DNA of 64,000 nucleotides, from assembly GCA_028023455.1 (NCBI GenBank), contig JAQFVV010012396.1:10024085-10088084 (forward strand). Reading direction: 5' to 3'. How positions within the stretch are numbered: the first letter of the stretch is position 1; every line of letters begins with the position of its first letter. Source of the DNA: Epiperipatus broadwayi (taxonomy: Eukaryota > Onychophora > Udeonychophora > Euonychophora > Peripatidae). Below the pieces are notes generated by a model. The model ran no database searches, was not told where the DNA came from, and saw only the letters and a program-made list of their open reading frames with translations. The position numbers and the translations under genes are program-made. Positions 22,217-34,083 of this stretch are shown here, piece after piece.

Positions 22217-24275
22217 ACTTTAATTATTTATTCCTTTCTTTTGTCAATGGTTACAATGGCCAGTCTCATTTAGAATGTCTTCTAATAATAAGATGCATAT
22301 TAGACAATTGCTCATGAAATTAAACAATATTTAATGACGAAAGAATTCAATAATTTTATTCAATTCACTGGACAATTTTTTTTTTTTTTTTTTAGGTGAG
22401 AATTAATTTTAAGAACATTTACTAATTTTTAGCAAGTCACTATTATTTAGTTGGATTGCGTAGATTCACTTGAATGACACGTACCATCTGCAAAAAATTT
22501 TATTTTGTAATTTGAAAAATTTTTCAAGATGCATTTAGCTTAGGATAGATAGGATAGATTTCAGCATTATTATTACAGATTTCTTTTGTAATTATTCCAT
22601 ATAGTGTAAAAGTTGATAGTTTTCCTGTTTACTGAATATATTAATTTAAAGTTCATTTTAACAACCTTTCAGAAATTAATAAATAATAATATAATTATAT
22701 TAATACACATTTCATTAATATAATAGGAAAAGTTAAAAATAGTATTGCCACGAATATCATTAACTCTTTCTATTCATATTATAATGAGAAAAGTTTTCAT
22801 GTTAAAATATTTAGATTGAAAACTCTTGGTTACTAATTTTTTTATAATCAAAGTTGATTCAGTTTATATAAATAAAAATAATATTCAAATCACCATTTAA
22901 AGGGAAAAAAAACTCATTTATTATTCCTGAATTAAAAACATGAATATTTTTCTGTTATTTTTTTCCCTCAGGTTTTGACCATTTATTATGCTCTTTTTTC
23001 AAGCATGAAAATAACATATTGTAATACATGCATAATATTATATGTTTGAAAAAAAAATGGGGGGAGAAGATATTCAAAAATATTTCATTTTTCAAAAATA
23101 CAAACAATATAACAATTAAAAAAAAAAGCCTAATCTCAGTTCTATTTTAACATTTTTAAAAAACAACTGAAATTTTAAAAAACACTATCTTTATATTATA
23201 TCTGCCAATTTTTTTTATCTTTTAAATCAAGTACCTAAACCATCTAATTAATTAAAAGGAAAAGAAAAACAGATTTTATCATTTCCAATATATACCCATT
23301 TACTTTTCTATTTTCCAAAAATTCAAATATGGTTTTTCTATTTTTTTTTAAATCTAAATATTTTAATTAATGTATAAATTGAAAATCAAGTTTTTTCTTT
23401 TTATTTATGTTTAGTGTGAACTTTTATCTTCAGTGCATGGAGCCTCTAATTATTTTTCTTTTGAATCTTTTATATTTTCTATTATTTTAATTTTATTATT
23501 CTGTGTTTATTTACAATAGAATTTTTACTATTAAAAGTTTTCATTATGTAATGAAATTTCTAAATTCAACACACCATCTTAAAACATGGATTAAGATAAA
23601 AGTAAAATGCAAACAATTCCCAAGATGCATTTCTGGCATCAACTTTCAATTTTCAAGGGTGACTCCTCTTAAATGCATTCATTTTGGCAATATAAATTAT
23701 TATTTAATTTTTTTCCCCAGATATAAATTTTAAACCCAGTTAAAGATTAATATATTATGAACTTCAGCATAAATATATATCTCCCACTTTTTCTGATCAT
23801 GTGTGGTATTTATAATATATAATGAAATTTCTGAATTCAGCACATTCCTTAAAACTTATGGATGAAGACATATATAAAAAGCAAATGATCCCTAAGATGC
23901 ATTTCTGGCTTAAAGTTTTCATTTTTGTTAACATCATTAAATATGTAAGATTTATATTATAAGTGTACTATGTCCAGTGGTGACCAAGTTACAGCACAGG
24001 TGGATTGCAAATTTAAAGAAGTGTCATTAATACCATCACAGGCGGCAGGGCAATTAAAATTATTGATACTCCATAATATTTAAATAGTTATTTAGAAACT
24101 ATCTTTCACTCTTCAACATATGAAGTTATATATATATATATATTTACAACGGGTTGAAGGCAGTTAATTTATATGGGTCCTGTGACCTGGTACTGCAGTT
24201 ACAAAATATTAATTTAAGTCCGGAGAATAGTTCTCAGAGAGGCCAGATTGGCAAGGCTGACAGTAATGCCAGAGG
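22217..24275. other. AT-rich spacer, nothing recognised
   Basis: No gene or structured repeat identified. The 76-residue frame at 23503-23733 has no recognisable domain. Confidence 0.4.
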
Positions 24276-24810
24276 AAGAAACAGTGATTGAAAAACAAAT
24301 GTTTTCAATAAATATATCAATACAAACATTCAATGAGAAAATTTATAAGTGATTGTGGTAAATAACTGATAAATTATGAAGGCAAAACCAAAAAAAAAAA
24401 AATATAACATGAAAATAATATATGTTTGAAAATATGAAAATTATATATTTAACTAACAAACAATGGTTGAAAAACAAATATTTTCAATAAATGTCTAATG
24501 CAAACATTCTAGAAGTAATTAAATTATTGTTTGCTATCATTGCTAATATAATTTCTTATTTAATGTTAGCTTTCTTCTCACTTTTTGAAAATAGTTTTTC
24601 AATCATTGTTTAATCACTAAATATATTATGTTTAGATTATTTTCTAAATAAGTTATATTATTTTTATGTTTGCAAATATTATTTTTGTTTTTTGCTTTGT
24701 CTTCACTTAAGGTGTTTGCCATAATTGCTAATAAAATGTTCTCTCCAAATATTTGCATTGACCACATTTATTGAAAAGTGTTATTTTTCAATCATTGTTT
24801 ATTGATTATA
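24276..24810. mobile_element. foldback repeat (MITE-like)
   Basis: The left half contains two GATTGAAAAACAAAT.TTTTCAATAAAT blocks (about 24286 and 24467). The right half (24541-24810) contains their reverse complements, including TTTATTGAAAAGTGTTATTTTTCAATCATTG (about 24768-24798) and TTTTTCAATCATTGTTTAATC (about 24596). Together they form imperfect inverted arms of roughly 250 bp. No transposase coding and no clear target duplication were found. Confidence 0.55.
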
Positions 24811-24970
24811 TTATTTTCATGTTTTTGATTTTTTTTCAAAAAGTATCAAACTTATCGATTAATTTATTCTTGTCTCCTTTGATACATGATAATGATTCCA
24901 CTATTAGATAGATAATACATGCAACTAACACCATTATGCAGTATTGCATATTATTTATTTATTTTCATGT

Positions 24971-24976
<6 letters not shown>

Positions 24977-25003
<27 letters not shown>
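24977..25003. repeat. (GT)n microsatellite
   Basis: About 13 uninterrupted GT units. Confidence 0.9.
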
Positions 25004-25009
<6 letters not shown>

Positions 25010-27489
25010 TTAAACCATTTGTAAAGACATCAAAATTCTGAATAATAATATATGTTATAAATGTATTTATAAATGATTTAAGATTGTTATTTTTAAATGA
25101 TTTGTTAGATTAAATATTATCCTGAAAATTGGTTTAAATTTTTTTTTTATTGTTCATAGTTTTTTTTTTAAAAATAAAAAAAAAAAGCAAAGGATGAGAC
25201 TCTTGTAATTTCAAGGCAAGCAATTTTCCTATAAATGGGATAACAATAGATTACTTCTACAATCTCAATTTTCAGCTCTTTGGAATAATTGGATGATGAC
25301 TGAATTTGTGGCAGATGAGATATCAGGTAAAATTAATTATTAATATTAATTTGTATTGTCTAAAATATTATTTTTTTCTATCTTAATTAAAAATAGTTTT
25401 GAAAAAACAAATGATTTTTTTTTTTAGAATCTTGAATTTATAAAACAATTAAATGGTATTTATTTTTCTGTAAATGTAGTGAGAAAGATCTATGTTTTAA
25501 TAATATTACAGAAATTTCAAATATTTTCATTTTTTAAGTTTTACAAATAAATTTTTAGCATTTTGTAATAATGTTGGAAGAGATCCATAGAGGATAGAAT
25601 ATTCAGAGAATAATGAAAGTCAAAAAATATATAGCCTAAACTTCCAGACAATGATTAACTAAATAAAGTAACATTACCGTTTTCATTTCATCTAAAGATA
25701 TAAACTCCATTAAGATAATCTTGGAATGCTGCCAAACAGACATGGAAATAGAAAATAATAATAATTGTGAAGCTAATCAAACTGATGTGAAGAAGTCTTT
25801 TCTCCACTCATCAATAAAAATTGTAGCTTCAGAGAGTTGGGAGTTACTGAGATTTGTGGATTTATACTGATATTTAAAGTAATAATTACCTTATTGATTC
25901 ATTGTCACATGCCAATCACCTGATTATGAAAACAAAGAGTAAATAAATGATAATTTGTGTTTAAAAAAAAAAAAAGAATATCTCCTTATTTGAACAATTT
26001 TAGACTATAAAAAAAATAAACTATTTAAAGTATCATTTTACTGAATAGTGGATTCCTTCCCAAAATGATATTTTCTAAACCTAAATTTAAATGTAGCAAC
26101 ATCTTTATTTTACTATTAATCTGCAAATAATAGTTACTACTTTATCCCCTTCTCTTGAATATCTGAATGTAGTCATACTTAATTTATATTAATCAAGATT
26201 TTGCATCAATAAAATGCCATTTCAGTTAATAGTGGAATCATATAACCAGAATTAAATGCTACTTCTAGATTTCATCAATAGTCTACATATTATTTCTTCA
26301 GAGATAAATTGAATGCATTTTTTATTTTTAAATAAAATATAATTAATTTGTAAGCTAGTTATGTATGTGTATGTTTGTTTTCTTTGTTGCTATATGCAAT
26401 TTCTATTCTATATTGGTATCCTGATTTATTGCTAATGTATTATTTTATAATCTGAACATTTTCTGCTGTTCTGCGAAAAATAAAAAAAAAGATATATAAA
26501 TAAATAAACTTATTTTTTAAAATAAAATAATTATAAGAAAATCTGCACATTGTAAATAATTTCAAATAGTAGGACATATTTTGCATAATAAATGAGAAAA
26601 AAGAAAAAGAAAAATGAGATTAATTTCTAAGCAGAAAATGCTTAATAAAAAATAAAAAAATAAATATTATTACATACTAAATGACATGTATTCATTTAAT
26701 TGCAATCTAATTAGCAAGATATTATCTTTAGCTCTAAATCAAAAATGTGTTACTAGGATTAATAACAATCAAGAAATTTTGAGAAAAGTTAAGAATTCAT
26801 TTTCCCTTTTTTTATTTTATTAATAAAGGTAGTTTTAAGGATATGCAAATACATATATAAAATATGGAAAAATCATATAAGAAAGATCATATAGCAGCAA
26901 CAGATGAACAGATACTACTTTAAATATTTAAAGGAAAATTTATAAATTATTTCTTATTATTATAAGCTTAATTTTTTCAGTCATTTTTAAAATTCCTTTT
27001 TTTTTTAATGCTTATGTTATTATTTATTAAACTTTTTCTGCTGTATTAATTGCCACCTTCCGATTTTAAATGTATTTTTTTTTATTTTTAAAAAAGTTAT
27101 AAATATTATTTATATCTATTAATTTATTTCTATCTTAAAATTTTCACTAAAAAAAGAAAAATTAGATTTTTCTCAGCTAAAGGTGCAGTCAGAATTAAAA
27201 ACTGGATTGTATATCTGAATCATCTATCAGTAAGAAATAATATAATTATCTATAACAATATCACTTGAATCTTAAAGCCCCATTAAATTAGCAATAACAT
27301 TTCTTCTTTTTGTACTCTACTCCCATCTAGTTATAAGTATAAGCTATCATGTTTATCCGATGGTAATACAATTTAATACCCATCCTCAGCCTGATTTTCA
27401 CCTTTACCAATGAGGAATTGGCATTCATAGTTAGAATCAATGCTATTATGAACTTAACAGTTACTATGTGGTAACCTCTGTCAACTAAA
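25004..27489. other. AT-rich spacer, nothing recognised
   Basis: No convincing gene, repeat or RNA. Poly(A)/poly(T) runs are frequent. Confidence 0.4.
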
Positions 27490-27970
27490 CTTAGAGCAGA
27501 TGGCAGTATAATACAAAACTTGTTATGATTCCAAGTTATAGATTATGAAAAACTTTTGATTCTGTTACATTAGGTAAGCCTAATCTTCTTTAAAAAATAG
27601 GAAATTGAAAATGCTTATAGGAAAATTATTAAGAAATCTAATTTTGTTAACAGGAAATTATTGAAAAATTCAAACTAGTGATGTATCCCAATATTTTTCT
27701 TCTTCTTTCATTAACTCTTTAAAGGTATGGTGAAGAAAAAATTAGATGGATCATGATAGTTATATAAGCTATCTTGTATTTGCAGATGATCTTGATGTTT
27801 TGCAATAACATTTGATGACTTGTAAGCAAGAATTTGTGAATTAAATTTGAAAAGAGCCTGAAAATTGATTTTAATAAAACTAATATTTAACTATGATTAT
27901 CTGATGATATTGTAGTAATTGTGGAAAAATTGAAGATGTATATAGTTATGTTTTTACAAGCCAGTTAATA
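27490..27970 (+). pseudogene. LINE reverse transcriptase fragment, highly decayed
   Basis: Plus-strand pieces read VIDYEKLFDSV (about 27530-27562), equivalent to the FVDYEKAFDSI motif of the RTE-type LINE in this window. Further on the text GCAGATGATCTTGATGTT (about 27781-27800) corresponds to the ADD catalytic box. LKRA-KLILIKL follows where LKINVKKTK sits in RTE palms. Many stops lie between. It is probably an old RTE-type copy. Confidence 0.45.
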
Positions 27971-29029
27971 GCATGTAAACAAAAAAACTGGAACAAATAG
28001 AATAATTAAAATGTAAACAAGACATTTATTTTATATAGCGCGATGTTTTATAAACTTTAATACCAATAAGCTAATGCACATGCGCTTTGTAGATGTCACT
28101 ATATGTATTTGATAGACTTAATATTATACACAAAGGAAATATACTTCTTGAATTTTTTTTTTTTAAATCTTTTAAATAATATGTCTTAATGGTTTGCCTT
28201 ATGAACTTTCAAATGAAACAAGGACCGAAAGTGACTCCAGAAAATTATGTTAAAAAAGGGGTTAAAAAAAAGTAAACATTTTAAACTTATACAGAATAAA
28301 CAGGATACATATTGAAAGATAATGAACTAGTGTAATTCTCATCTGGATAACAAGAATTTTATTAATCATTATGAGGAAAAAAATTTGACAATTTTTTTTT
28401 AGAAAAATATTGAAATAGTCTTTATCTTGTAGTAGGCTGTCAAAGGGTGATAATTGTGATCCAATCTTTATTAAAAAAGATTGTTAAAATAATTTTTTTG
28501 TTTTTAAATTTTATGTAGTTTTCTGCTTATGGAAATTAAATTATATTTATCTTAACTTTTAGCTTTTTTTATAAATGTTCTTTCCATAAATCATTATCTT
28601 TTTTTTTACTCCATTTTGTTATTCTAATGTAATGGTATGGAAAGAAGAGGGTTTAGGGGGAGGGGATAATGAAAACAAACAAAATTATATTCCTGTTTTT
28701 ATTGAGAATAGAAAATGAGCAGAAATCTGCATCAAAAGCCATTATAAGAAATTATAATATGACAACAGCAACATTAATACTTGTTTAACAGTCATCATTT
28801 AAAAAATTAAAAATCTTAGGCTAATCATTATTTAGCCAATGCCAAACTTAGAATATATTATAAAAGCAATCCTCAATATTTCATATCTAAGTGCTAAAAT
28901 AACTATAATTAAATATATATAAAAAATACTGGCATCATTAAATCAATGCTGATCATCATCAATGGTTTAGGCTATCTGTATCATGAGTATACTGCCTTTC
29001 AATACACTAGTAATCATTCTAAAATATAT
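27971..29029. other. AT-rich spacer, nothing recognised
   Basis: No gene or repeat recognised between the LINE fragment and the Penelope-like composite. Confidence 0.4.
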
Positions 29030-29041
29030 AAATAAAATGAA
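29030..29041. repeat. 12-bp target-site duplication of the Penelope-like composite, left
   Basis: AAATAAAATGAA, identical to 36652-36663. It abuts the first element base on the left. Confidence 0.65.
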
Positions 29042-29099
29042 ATCAAAACTACCCCAAATCTAAAATTAAACCAGACCAGCATAAAAATAATATTAAAAC

Positions 29100-29143
29100 A
29101 CAACCTAAGGTTTCACTGCTACAAGCAGACTTCTCAAGTGTAA
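29100..29143 (-). ncRNA. hammerhead-like motif in Penelope-like 3' tail, copy 1
   Basis: The minus strand reads ACAC (stem I), TTGAGAA (core position, altered), stem II CTGC / loop TTGTA / GCAG, GAAA, stem III ACC-TTA-GGT, T, then GTGT closing stem I. See the 33628-33671 entry for detail; sequence identical to that copy. Confidence 0.55.
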
Positions 29144-29177
29144 AGAACTACAAAAAAACCACACATTATATATACTA

Positions 29178-31573
29178 TTAAAAACTACCCACAAATCCAT
29201 TCACTTCCCATCCACCCTTAATATGAAAAGAACTCTTAAATAAGTTAATTGCTTCAGAATAATAAATTTTCAATAATAAAGACTCTTTAATTCTTCTTTT
29301 GATTTCATTTCTCTCAAAGAAGACAACCTTAGCTTCATCAAAATCAATAGTGTGGCCTGTATCTTTTTCATGGACATACAAAGCAGAACTAAGATATCTA
29401 TTTTTACCTCTACTTTTATGAACCTTTATTCTTTCATTTAAACTCAAACTACTCTGACCTATGTAAACCTTCTTACAAAATAAACAAGGAATAAAATATA
29501 CCACACAGGAATAGTCTTTCTATCAAAAACTTCTTTTGTATTATTTAATAAATTATTCAATGTAACACCCCTTTTCCAAGCAATTTTCTTATTTCCAAAC
29601 AATTTACTATTTCTACACACAATTTTATAAGAAGACAATTTAAATGGCAAAGAAATAAAATCATATTTTTCTTTAACCTTTACATCCTTACAAATATTAC
29701 TATTAAATAAAATACTTTTAACAAATTTATCAGAATATCCAACACTCAAATAATCTTTATAAAATTGATATTTCTGAAACAAAGCTACCCCACTAGAATT
29801 ATTTAATTTAATATTCCTATGACAATAATTCCTTAAAGCAGCTACTTTATGAGATACAGACTGATAGCTATCAGGTTTAATTATAGATCTTAATTCTTTA
29901 CTTTTAACTAAATGACTGCACAATAAACAATTAATTTTTATATTTCTAATCACCAAAAGATCTAAAAATTTTAACTTACCAAAATCTAACCCCCCTCCTT
30001 CTAACACAAATTTTATAGAAGGATCAAAACAATTAAACTCATTTACAAATTCCTTCAATTTATCATTCTCAACTACAAATAAACAATCATCAACATATCT
30101 GACAAATAATTTTACATATAAACAATTCTTTTTAATAATAATTTCCTCTTCCATAAAACTAATATAAACTGAACATACTAAAGGAGAAATAATATAACCT
30201 ATTATCCACCCTTCCTTAATCTTATAAAAATTACCTCTATAAGTAAAATACATAGAATCTTCCAATAACAAAAGCAAATCTTTAATTACCTTAATTTTAT
30301 TTTTTGATAAAGAACTTTTCTTAATCAATACAGACAAAAGAACATCAATACTGCTTAACCTATTAACAGACTGATACATATTTTCAATATCTAAACTTCC
30401 AAATACCCAATTACTTTCCATTTTAAAATTATTAATCTTATCAAAAGCCTCAAAAGAAGAAGAAACTGTGTACTGACCAAAATCAACAAATTGTTTTAAA
30501 AAATTATTCAAGAATCTAGAAATACCCTCTACAACACTACCTGTAAAATCAAAAATAAATCTTAAAGGAAAACCATCTTTATGAGTTTTAATATTCACAA
30601 ACATCTTAGCTGATGTAAAATCATTAGGATAGCATTTTAAATAATCTACTCTATTAAAAATTTTTAAATTAACCATTTTCTTCATAATATCTATCAATTT
30701 TCTTTTAATCAAATTACCTGGATTTTTATCTAACAACATATATTTACCCTTATTTAATTCTCTATCCATTTTCTCTTTGAAATCATCTCCTTTCATAATA
30801 ACAAACCTACCAGCTTTGTCTTCATGAGAAATGATTACATCATTAGCAATTAACCTATTTTTAAGATGTTTAATCTCAGCAGGATTAATAACAAATTTTT
30901 CTTTCCTTTTTAAACTTTTATTCAAAATCGATTGAATACCAACTTTCTGCTCATCACTCAAATTACTAGATTCAATAGACGAAATTGTATCAAAAACTAT
31001 ATTTTTTGAATGAAATGGAACAAAATTAGGGCCTTTACCAAGAATATCTAATTCTCTATCATTTAACTTCAAATCCGTAAGATTAACAACTCTATCCTCA
31101 GAAACCTTATTCTCATACCCTTTATCACTACAATAAACTTTATTAACTTTCCCAAACAACCACTTTAATTTTCTTTCATATTTTTTACAATAGAAATTTG
31201 ACCTATTCTGTCTAAATTGTCTCATAAAAAAATTCAAAATTGAATAATTAAAATCTTGCCTCCTTTCTAAATAATATCTATTCCTTTTATATAGATAAAT
31301 AAATTTATAAAACCTTACAAAATTATCTTTTAAAAAACTATTCAATATATATGTTTGTAACTTAAAAACTAAATTTTTATTTTGAATCAACTTTTTATTT
31401 CTACTAAAATTAATAACACAACACCTAGGAAAAACACTAAATTCCCTACATTTTTTAAGAAAATAAATCTGCCAACGTAAAGACTCTATCTTATCACTCA
31501 ATTTAAACAAATTTTTAATCCTTCTAATATCATTAAATGGAAAATTATTAAAAATTAAACTCCACAAACCCAT
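29178..31573 (-). pseudogene. Penelope-like reverse transcriptase/GIY-YIG protein, minus copy
   Basis: The likely start is the ATG at 31573; the few upstream codons in frame begin with TTG. The first frame, about 700 residues, contains a basic N-terminal region, then the reverse transcriptase with FVNIKTHKDGFPLRFI, LDIENMYQSV and the catalytic FVRYVDDCLFV (YVDD at 30086-30097). One G is missing near 29507 relative to both plus copies, which shifts the frame. The GIY-YIG endonuclease follows in the next frame (29178-29504) with VYFIPCLFCKKVYIGQ, an LNERIKVHKS arginine/histidine segment and a FDEAKVVFFERNE stretch. Together they would span about 800 residues, normal for this family. The RT would act with the C-terminal nuclease in target-primed insertion. 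Confidence 0.85.
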
Positions 31574-31914
31574 ACTAAATACCCAAATTACCAATACCCT
31601 TATAAATTAAAACCCAATAAAACCTACACACACTTCTATATATATATAACTAAATAAACACAAATATACTCTTTCAACCCAAACTCAAACAACAAACATA
31701 ATATACATAAATGACATTCAAATATACCAATAATTAAAAACAAAAAACAAAAATAAATCTATCAATAATAAAATGTCAATAATAAATATCAATAATAAAA
31801 TATCAATAATAATAATAATAATAATAAAATATCTTTACACTACATCAGCAAAACTACTCTTAAACTCAAAAAACTCATTAAAATGTAAACATTACAAGCA
31901 TAAAGCTAAACTAG
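31574..31914 (-). other. leader of the minus Penelope-like copy
   Basis: Non-coding leader between pseudo-LTR and reading frame. It contains (AAT)n runs (31738-31830), mirrored as (ATT)n in the plus copy at 33830-33895. A small insertion or deletion in these runs is the main difference between leaders. Confidence 0.6.
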
Positions 31915-32134
31915 TCAATATAAAATCAAAACTACCCCAAATCTAAAATTAAACCAGACCAGCATAAAAATAATATTAAAACACAACCTAAGGTTTCACT
32001 GCTACAAGCAGAATTTCTCAAGTGTAAAGAACTACAAAAAAACCACACATTATATATACTATTAAAAACTACCCACAAATCCATTCACTTCCCATCCACC
32101 CTTAATATTAAAAGAACTCTTAAATAAGTTAATT
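31915..32134 (-). repeat. pseudo-LTR (3' fragment) of the minus copy
   Basis: The end of the GIY-YIG frame plus the 3' tail, homologous to 29042-29258 but placed upstream of the minus leader. It ends abruptly at the TGCT junction with the plus-strand half. Confidence 0.75.
31981..32025 (-). ncRNA. hammerhead-like motif in minus pseudo-LTR, copy 2
   Basis: Same as the other three motifs except that the 5' side of stem II reads AATTCTGC rather than AGTCTGC, one base longer. The CTGC/GCAG helix, the GAAA box, stem III and stem I are unchanged. Confidence 0.5.
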
Positions 32135-33590
32135 GCTATCCTAATGATTTTACATCAGCTAAGATGTTTGTGAATATTAAAACTCATAAAGATGGTTTTC
32201 CTTTAAGATTTATTTTTGATTTTGCAGGTAGTGTTGTAGAGGGTATTTCTAGATTCTTGAATAATTTTTTAAAACAATTTGTTGATTTTGGTCAGTACAC
32301 AGTTTCTTCTTCTTTTGAGGCTTTTGATAAGATTAATAATTTTAAAATGGAAAGTAATTGGGTATTTGGAAGTTTAGATATTGAAAATATGTATCAGTCT
32401 GTTAATAGGTTAAGCAGTATTGATGTTCTTTTGTCTGTATTGATTAAGAAAAGTTCTTTATCAAAAAATAAAATTAAGGTAATTAAAGATTTGCTTTTGT
32501 TATTGGAAGATTCTATGTATTTTACTTATAGAGGTAATTTTTATAAGATTAAGGAAGGGTGGATAATAGGTTATATTATTTCTCCTTTAGTATGTTCAGT
32601 TTATATTAGTTTTATGGAAGAGGAAATTATTATTAAAAAGAATTGTTTATATGTAAAATTATTTGTCAGATATGTTGATGATTGTTTATTTGTAGTTGAG
32701 AATGATAAATTGAAGGAATTTGTAAATGAGTTTAATTGTTTTGATCCTTCTATAAAATTTGTGTTAGAAGGAGGGGGTTAGATTTTGGTAAGTTAAAATT
32801 TTTAGATCTTTTGGTGATTAGAAATGTAGAGACTAATTGTTTATTGTGCAGTCATTTAGTTAAAAGTAAAGAATTAAGATCTATAATTAAACCTGATAGC
32901 TATCAGTCTGTATCTCATAAAGTAGCTGCTTTAAGGAATTATTGTCATAGGAATATTAAATTAAATAATTCTAGTGGGGTAGCTTTGTTTCAGAAATATC
33001 AATTTTATAAAGATTATTTGAGTGTTGGATACTCTGATAAATTTGTTAAAAGTATTTTATTTAATAGTAATATTTGTAAGGATGTAAAGGTTAAAGAAAA
33101 ATATGATTTTATTTCTTTGCCATTTAAATTGTCTTCTTATAAAATTGTGTGTAGAAATAGTAAATTGTTTGGAAATAAGAAAATTGCTTGGAAAAGGGGT
33201 GTTACATTGAATAATTTATTAAATAATACAAAAGAAGTTTTTGATAGAAAGACTATTCCTGGTGTGGTATATTTTATTCCTTGTTTATTTTGTAAGAAGG
33301 TTTACATAGGTCAGAGTAGTTTGAGTTTAAATGAAAGAATAAAGGTTCATAAAAGTAGAGTTAAAAATAGATATCTTAGTTCTGCTTTGTATGTCCATGA
33401 AAAAGATACAGGCCACACTATTGATTTTGATGAAGCTAAGGTTGTCTTCTTTGAGAGAAATGAAATCAAAAGAAGAATTAAAGAGACTTTATTATTGAAA
33501 ATTTATTATTCTGAAGCAATTAACTTATTTAAGAGTTCTTTTAATATTAAGGGTGGATGGGAAGTGAATGGATTTGTGGGTAGTTTTTAA
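32135..33590 (+). pseudogene. Penelope-like protein, 5'-truncated plus copy
   Basis: It begins inside the RT (TATCCTAATGATTTTACATC) and runs as frame 32164-32781 with the catalytic YVDD at 32671-32682. One G is missing in the G-run near 32773 (six in place of seven), which shifts the frame into 32811-33590. From there the thumb and the whole GIY-YIG endonuclease are open to the stop, including VVYFIPCLFCKKVYIGQSS. This copy therefore has the best-preserved endonuclease in the window. One coding difference from the minus copy is NVETN for NIKIN after the shift. Confidence 0.85.
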
Positions 33591-34083
33591 TAGTATATAT
33601 AATGTGTGGTTTTTTTTGTAGTTCTTTACACTTGAGAAGTCTGCTTGTAGCAGTGAAACCTTAGGTTGTGTTTTAATATTATTTTTATGCTGGTCTGGTT
33701 TAATTTTAGATTTGGGGTAGTTTTGATTTTATATTGACTAGTTTAGCTTTATGCTTGTAATGTTTACATTTTAATGAGTTTTTTGAGTTTAAGAGTAGTT
33801 TTGCTGTTGTAGTGTAAAGATTTTTTTTTTTTATTATTATTATTATTATTGATATTTTATTATTGATATTTATTATTGACATTTTATTATTGATAGATTT
33901 ATTTTTGTTTTTTGTTTTTAATTATTGGTATATTTGAATGTCATTTATGTATATTATGTTTGTTGTTTGAGTTTGGGTTGAAAGAGTATATTTGTGTTTA
34001 TTTAGTTATATATATATATAGAAGTGTGTGTAGGTTTTATTGGGTTTTAATTTATAAGGGTATTGGTAATTTGGGTATTTAGT
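33591..34083 (+). other. 3' tail of the truncated copy and leader of the next
   Basis: Tandem junction. The 3' tail, including the hammerhead-like motif, runs to about GCTTGTAATGTTT (33752-33764). The leader begins immediately with ACATTTTAATGAG and includes (ATT)n and (TA)n runs. At the outer end of the composite the same GCTTGTAATGTTT is followed by the target duplication instead, which fixes the 3' end of the element. Confidence 0.65.
33628..33671 (+). ncRNA. hammerhead-like ribozyme motif, copy 3
   Basis: Stem I ACAC (33628-33631) pairs with GTGT (33668-33671). The core segment is TTGAGAA (33632-33638) instead of CUGANGA. Stem II is CTGC (33641-33644) with GCAG (33650-33653), closed by loop TTGTA. 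GAAA is at 33655-33658. Stem III is ACC/GGT with loop TTA, and T33667 would be the cleavage base. Two alignments are possible: C3 to U plus G8 to A, which would keep the 3-8 pair, or C3 to U with loss of the variable base 7. Type I hammerheads with short stem III are known from Penelope-like elements. Activity here is uncertain. Confidence 0.55.
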
